From: CAZHRJ01 sp964534765
Lineage (GTDB): Bacteria; Lindowbacteria; 2-12-FULL-62-27
Reading direction: 5' to 3'
Length of the DNA stretch: 6,888 bases
NCBI GenBank assembly: GCA_964534765.1
Contig: CAZHRJ010000153.1
Coordinates: 1 to 6,888 of the forward strand
Part shown: in pieces, positions 5,360 to 6,888 of the stretch
How the letters are laid out: each line of letters begins with the position of its first letter
How positions within the stretch are numbered: position 1 is the stretch's first letter
Program-made: the position numbers and the translations under genes
The notes under the pieces: generated by a model
Databases searched by the model: none
What the model saw: only the letters and a program-made list of their open reading frames with translations
Told to the model about the DNA's origin: nothing

Positions 5360-5760
5360 GCCGCATTCTTCTGGATACGTCCGCCTATTCGGCGATGGCC
5401 CGGGGCCTGGATGAGGCCGCCCGCCATGTCCGTCAGTCCGCCGAAATTCATGTCACGCCGATCGTCCTCGGAGAACTTTACGCCGGATTCGCGCGCGGAA
5501 CGCTGCAAAAAGCAAATTTGGAGGATTTGCAGAAATTTCTGGAATCACCCCGCGTTCAAATCGATGTCATCGACCCTGAAACCGCCGGGCGCTATGCCGT
5601 CATCTTCAATGACCTGCGCCGTCGCGGCAATCCCGTCCCCACAAACGACATTTGGATCGCCGCCTCCGCCATGCAGCACGGATTGACGGTCGTGACGGCC
5701 GACTCGCACTTCTCATCCATCCCGCAAGTGGTGACAGCGCTCCTTCCCACAGAAAAATAA
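5356..5760 (+). CDS. vapC: PIN-domain toxin, predicted ribonuclease (VapC type)
   Basis: This 134-residue protein is a single PIN domain, the usual VapC length. The four acidic metal-binding residues are present: Asp7 (ILLDTSAY), Glu40 (IVLGELYAG), Asp98 (PTNDIWIAASA) and Asp116 (VVTADSHF). VapC toxins are Mg2+- or Mn2+-dependent RNases that cut tRNA or rRNA and stop translation; the target here cannot be read from sequence. The start is ATG 5356, which overlaps the antitoxin stop at 5357-5359. The frame is open further upstream, to an ATG at 5281, but that extension lies wholly inside the antitoxin gene and lacks PIN similarity. GGAG directly abuts the ATG, too close for a good site, which fits coupled translation from the antitoxin. 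With all acidic residues intact the toxin should be active. No terminator is visible after it. Confidence 0.93.
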   Translation: MSRILLDTSAYSAMARGLDEAARHVRQSAEIHVTPIVLGELYAGFARGTLQKANLEDLQKFLESPRVQIDVIDPETAGRYAVIFNDLRRRGNPVPTNDIWIAASAMQHGLTVVTADSHFSSIPQVVTALLPTEK

Positions 5761-5820
5761 ACGCCATCGTTTCATCGTTTCTCGTTTGCCAATGTAAAAT
5801 CAGCAATCTAACTTGCGCAT

Positions 5821-5855
5821 GCCAACCAATCTAGATAAATTGACCACCGGTTGGC
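5821..5855. repeat. Short inverted repeat between the toxin gene and the beta-helix gene
   Basis: GCCAACC (5821-5827) and GGTTGGC (5849-5855) are perfect 7-bp inverted copies around a 21-base loop in the 143-base gap. It might form a weak hairpin after the toxin gene or a binding site ahead of the next gene. There is no T-run, so it is not a standard terminator. The gap also has a tandem CATCGTTT pair (5765-5780). I see no convincing promoter. Confidence 0.35.
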
Positions 5856-5903
5856 GGGTGCGGCGGGGTAAAGAAAGCGGTGGTTTGATTGAGGTCAACA
5901 GCG

Positions 5904-6888
5904 GTGGGCGAGTCGATCATCGGTAGGCAGACCGGTCGGCGGGCCGTTCCGGCATTCGAGGGTCTATTCATCTTTCTTCTCTCCATCGGGGTTACGTTCG
6001 TTCTTGCCTCGCCCGGCCATGCCGTCGGGCCCTACTTTGTGAACGACACCTCAACTCTCGGTGATTCCTTCACCGCCGCCATTGGAGCCGACACCAACAG
6101 CGGCACGAGTCCTTCCGCGCCGTTTCGGACGGTGATCAAGGCCATGGCCAGCGCCGTGGCGGGCGAGACCATCTATGTCGACGCCGGGTTATTCGACTCC
6201 TACACCATCGTCAACGGTTCCGAAACCGCCGGGTTGAACATCGACAAGGACTCCATCGCCATCATCGGCAAGGACTCCGACGCCACCGTGATCGATCCCC
6301 CCGGCGCGAGCGGCCTCGCTGATCTTTTCGGCATCTACGCCGACACCCACGCCAATCTCATCATCAAATCGATCGGCGTCACCGGCGCGAACATCGGCAT
6401 CAAACTGGTCAACGTCGACCGATCGACCGTCACTGAGGACAGCGCCTCCGGAAACGGAAGTATCGGCATCCTGCTGTTCGACGGATCCGACACCAACGTC
6501 GTCTCCGCCGGCGACGCGAGTCTGAACACCTCCAACGGCATCCGGCTCGACACCTCATCGGGCAACGCCATCCGCCTAAACCGCGTCACGTCCAATTCCA
6601 GTTTCGCCCTTTGGCTCAGGAGCAGTCCCGGCAACAGTATCGATTCCAACACCGTCAGCTCCAATTCCAACTACGGCATCTACCTCGCCGCCAGCTCGGG
6701 CAACGCCCTCAGCGGCAACCTCACCAACTCCAACGCCAGCAGCGGCATCGTCCTCTTCTACGGGTCCGACACAAACAGCGTCACCGCCAATAGTTCCGAA
6801 ACCAACACCAACTACGGCGTCAACCTCAATTCCTCCCATGGCAACCGCATCAGCGGCAACACCGCCAGCGGCAACACCAGCGCGGGGA
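5904..6888 (+). CDS. Exported right-handed parallel beta-helix protein, 3' end outside the window
   Basis: The first 328 codons are seen; the frame is open at the window edge. An N-terminal arginine region (RQTGRR) and hydrophobic core (LFIFLLSIGVTFVLA), followed by SPGHA-VGPYF, form a signal peptide with likely cleavage after Ala42. Residues about 43-100 resemble the DUF1565-like entry module of pectin-lyase-fold proteins: YFVNDTS, GADTNSGTSPSAPFRTVIKAM, then GETIYVDAG. From residue 186 the chain is regular 23-24-residue coils of the pattern GIxLxxSSGNxIxxNxxSSN, as in NosD/PbH1 beta-helices with asparagine ladders. The protein is probably secreted or surface-bound, with a carbohydrate-binding, carbohydrate-cleaving or structural role; no catalytic residues are visible. 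The start is GTG 5904, with GAGG 9 bases upstream; TTG 5889 is the only other option after the in-frame stop at 5886. Codons are rich in AAC, GGC and TCC. It is a likely monocistronic gene with no functional tie to the toxin-antitoxin pair. Confidence 0.85.
   Translation, partial: MGESIIGRQTGRRAVPAFEGLFIFLLSIGVTFVLASPGHAVGPYFVNDTSTLGDSFTAAIGADTNSGTSPSAPFRTVIKAMASAVAGETIYVDAGLFDSYTIVNGSETAGLNIDKDSIAIIGKDSDATVIDPPGASGLADLFGIYADTHANLIIKSIGVTGANIGIKLVNVDRSTVTEDSASGNGSIGILLFDGSDTNVVSAGDASLNTSNGIRLDTSSGNAIRLNRVTSNSSFALWLRSSPGNSIDSNTVSSNSNYGIYLAASSGNALSGNLTNSNASSGIVLFYGSDTNSVTANSSETNTNYGVNLNSSHGNRISGNTASGNTSAG
6459..6888 (+). repeat. Tandem coil repeats of 69-72 bp encoding beta-helix rungs
   Basis: Six complete units and the start of a seventh are present. 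They begin at residues 186, 210, 233, 256, 279, 303 and 326, with lengths 24, 23, 23, 23, 24 and 23. Each has GI(x)L near its start, SSGN or GSDTN in the turn and an N-rich close. Two units (the first and fifth) are 24 residues and share the turn GSDTN, while the 23-residue units have S(S/P/H)GN. The DNA copies are diverged, so the pattern is clearest in protein. The array runs off the window. Confidence 0.8.

Noticed and set aside
6335..6839. Minus-strand open frames opposite the beta-helix gene
   Set aside because: Their Val/Gly/Ala-rich repetitive translations are the antisense of the repeated coils; the plus strand carries a signal peptide and a coherent repeat protein.
6459..6888. CRISPR-like or tandem DNA repeat array
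   Set aside because: The 69-72-bp periodicity comes from protein coils in one open frame; there are no identical repeats with unique spacers.

Overview
The window is a GC-rich, gene-dense piece of a bacterial chromosome. The source is probably an uncultured Gram-negative environmental lineage of a deltaproteobacterial, Nitrospirota or candidate-phylum kind. This rests on three things: a PilZ-type c-di-GMP receptor, an exported beta-helix protein with a signal peptide, and a mitochondrial-like Nfu_N + NifU-C scaffold protein. No marker gene allows a firmer placement.

Left part (1-4808) is all on the minus strand. In transcription order it holds a GYF_2-PilZ receptor (4146-4808), a 318-base non-coding gap, the ABC-F translation factor EttA (2151-3827), the CinA NMN deamidase/pyrophosphatase (894-2105), then a palindromic intergenic repeat, a promoter and an Nfu-type iron-sulfur carrier (68-667). 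ettA and cinA lie 45 bases apart and look co-transcribed. nfu appears to have its own promoter (TTGACA, 18-base spacer, CATACT) and a very strong ribosome binding site.

Right part (4807-6888) is all on the plus strand. It starts with a doubtful small ORF whose start codon overlaps the PilZ start codon. A complete type II toxin-antitoxin pair follows: a ribbon-helix-helix antitoxin (5090-5359) and a PIN-domain toxin (5356-5760), overlapping by ATGA. Their promoter region is AT-rich and carries a 12-bp-arm palindrome plus a third direct copy of its half-site, a good candidate autorepression operator. The window ends inside a large exported right-handed beta-helix protein (from 5904) with 23-24-residue coils.

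The genes do not form one pathway. The left side is housekeeping (Fe-S assembly, NAD salvage, translation control) plus one c-di-GMP receptor. The right side is accessory (toxin-antitoxin, surface or secreted protein). I see no convincing new multi-gene system. The items most worth a second look are the toxin-antitoxin operator, the GYF_2-PilZ fusion, the shared repeat family in two intergenic gaps and the divergent overlapping starts at 4806-4809.
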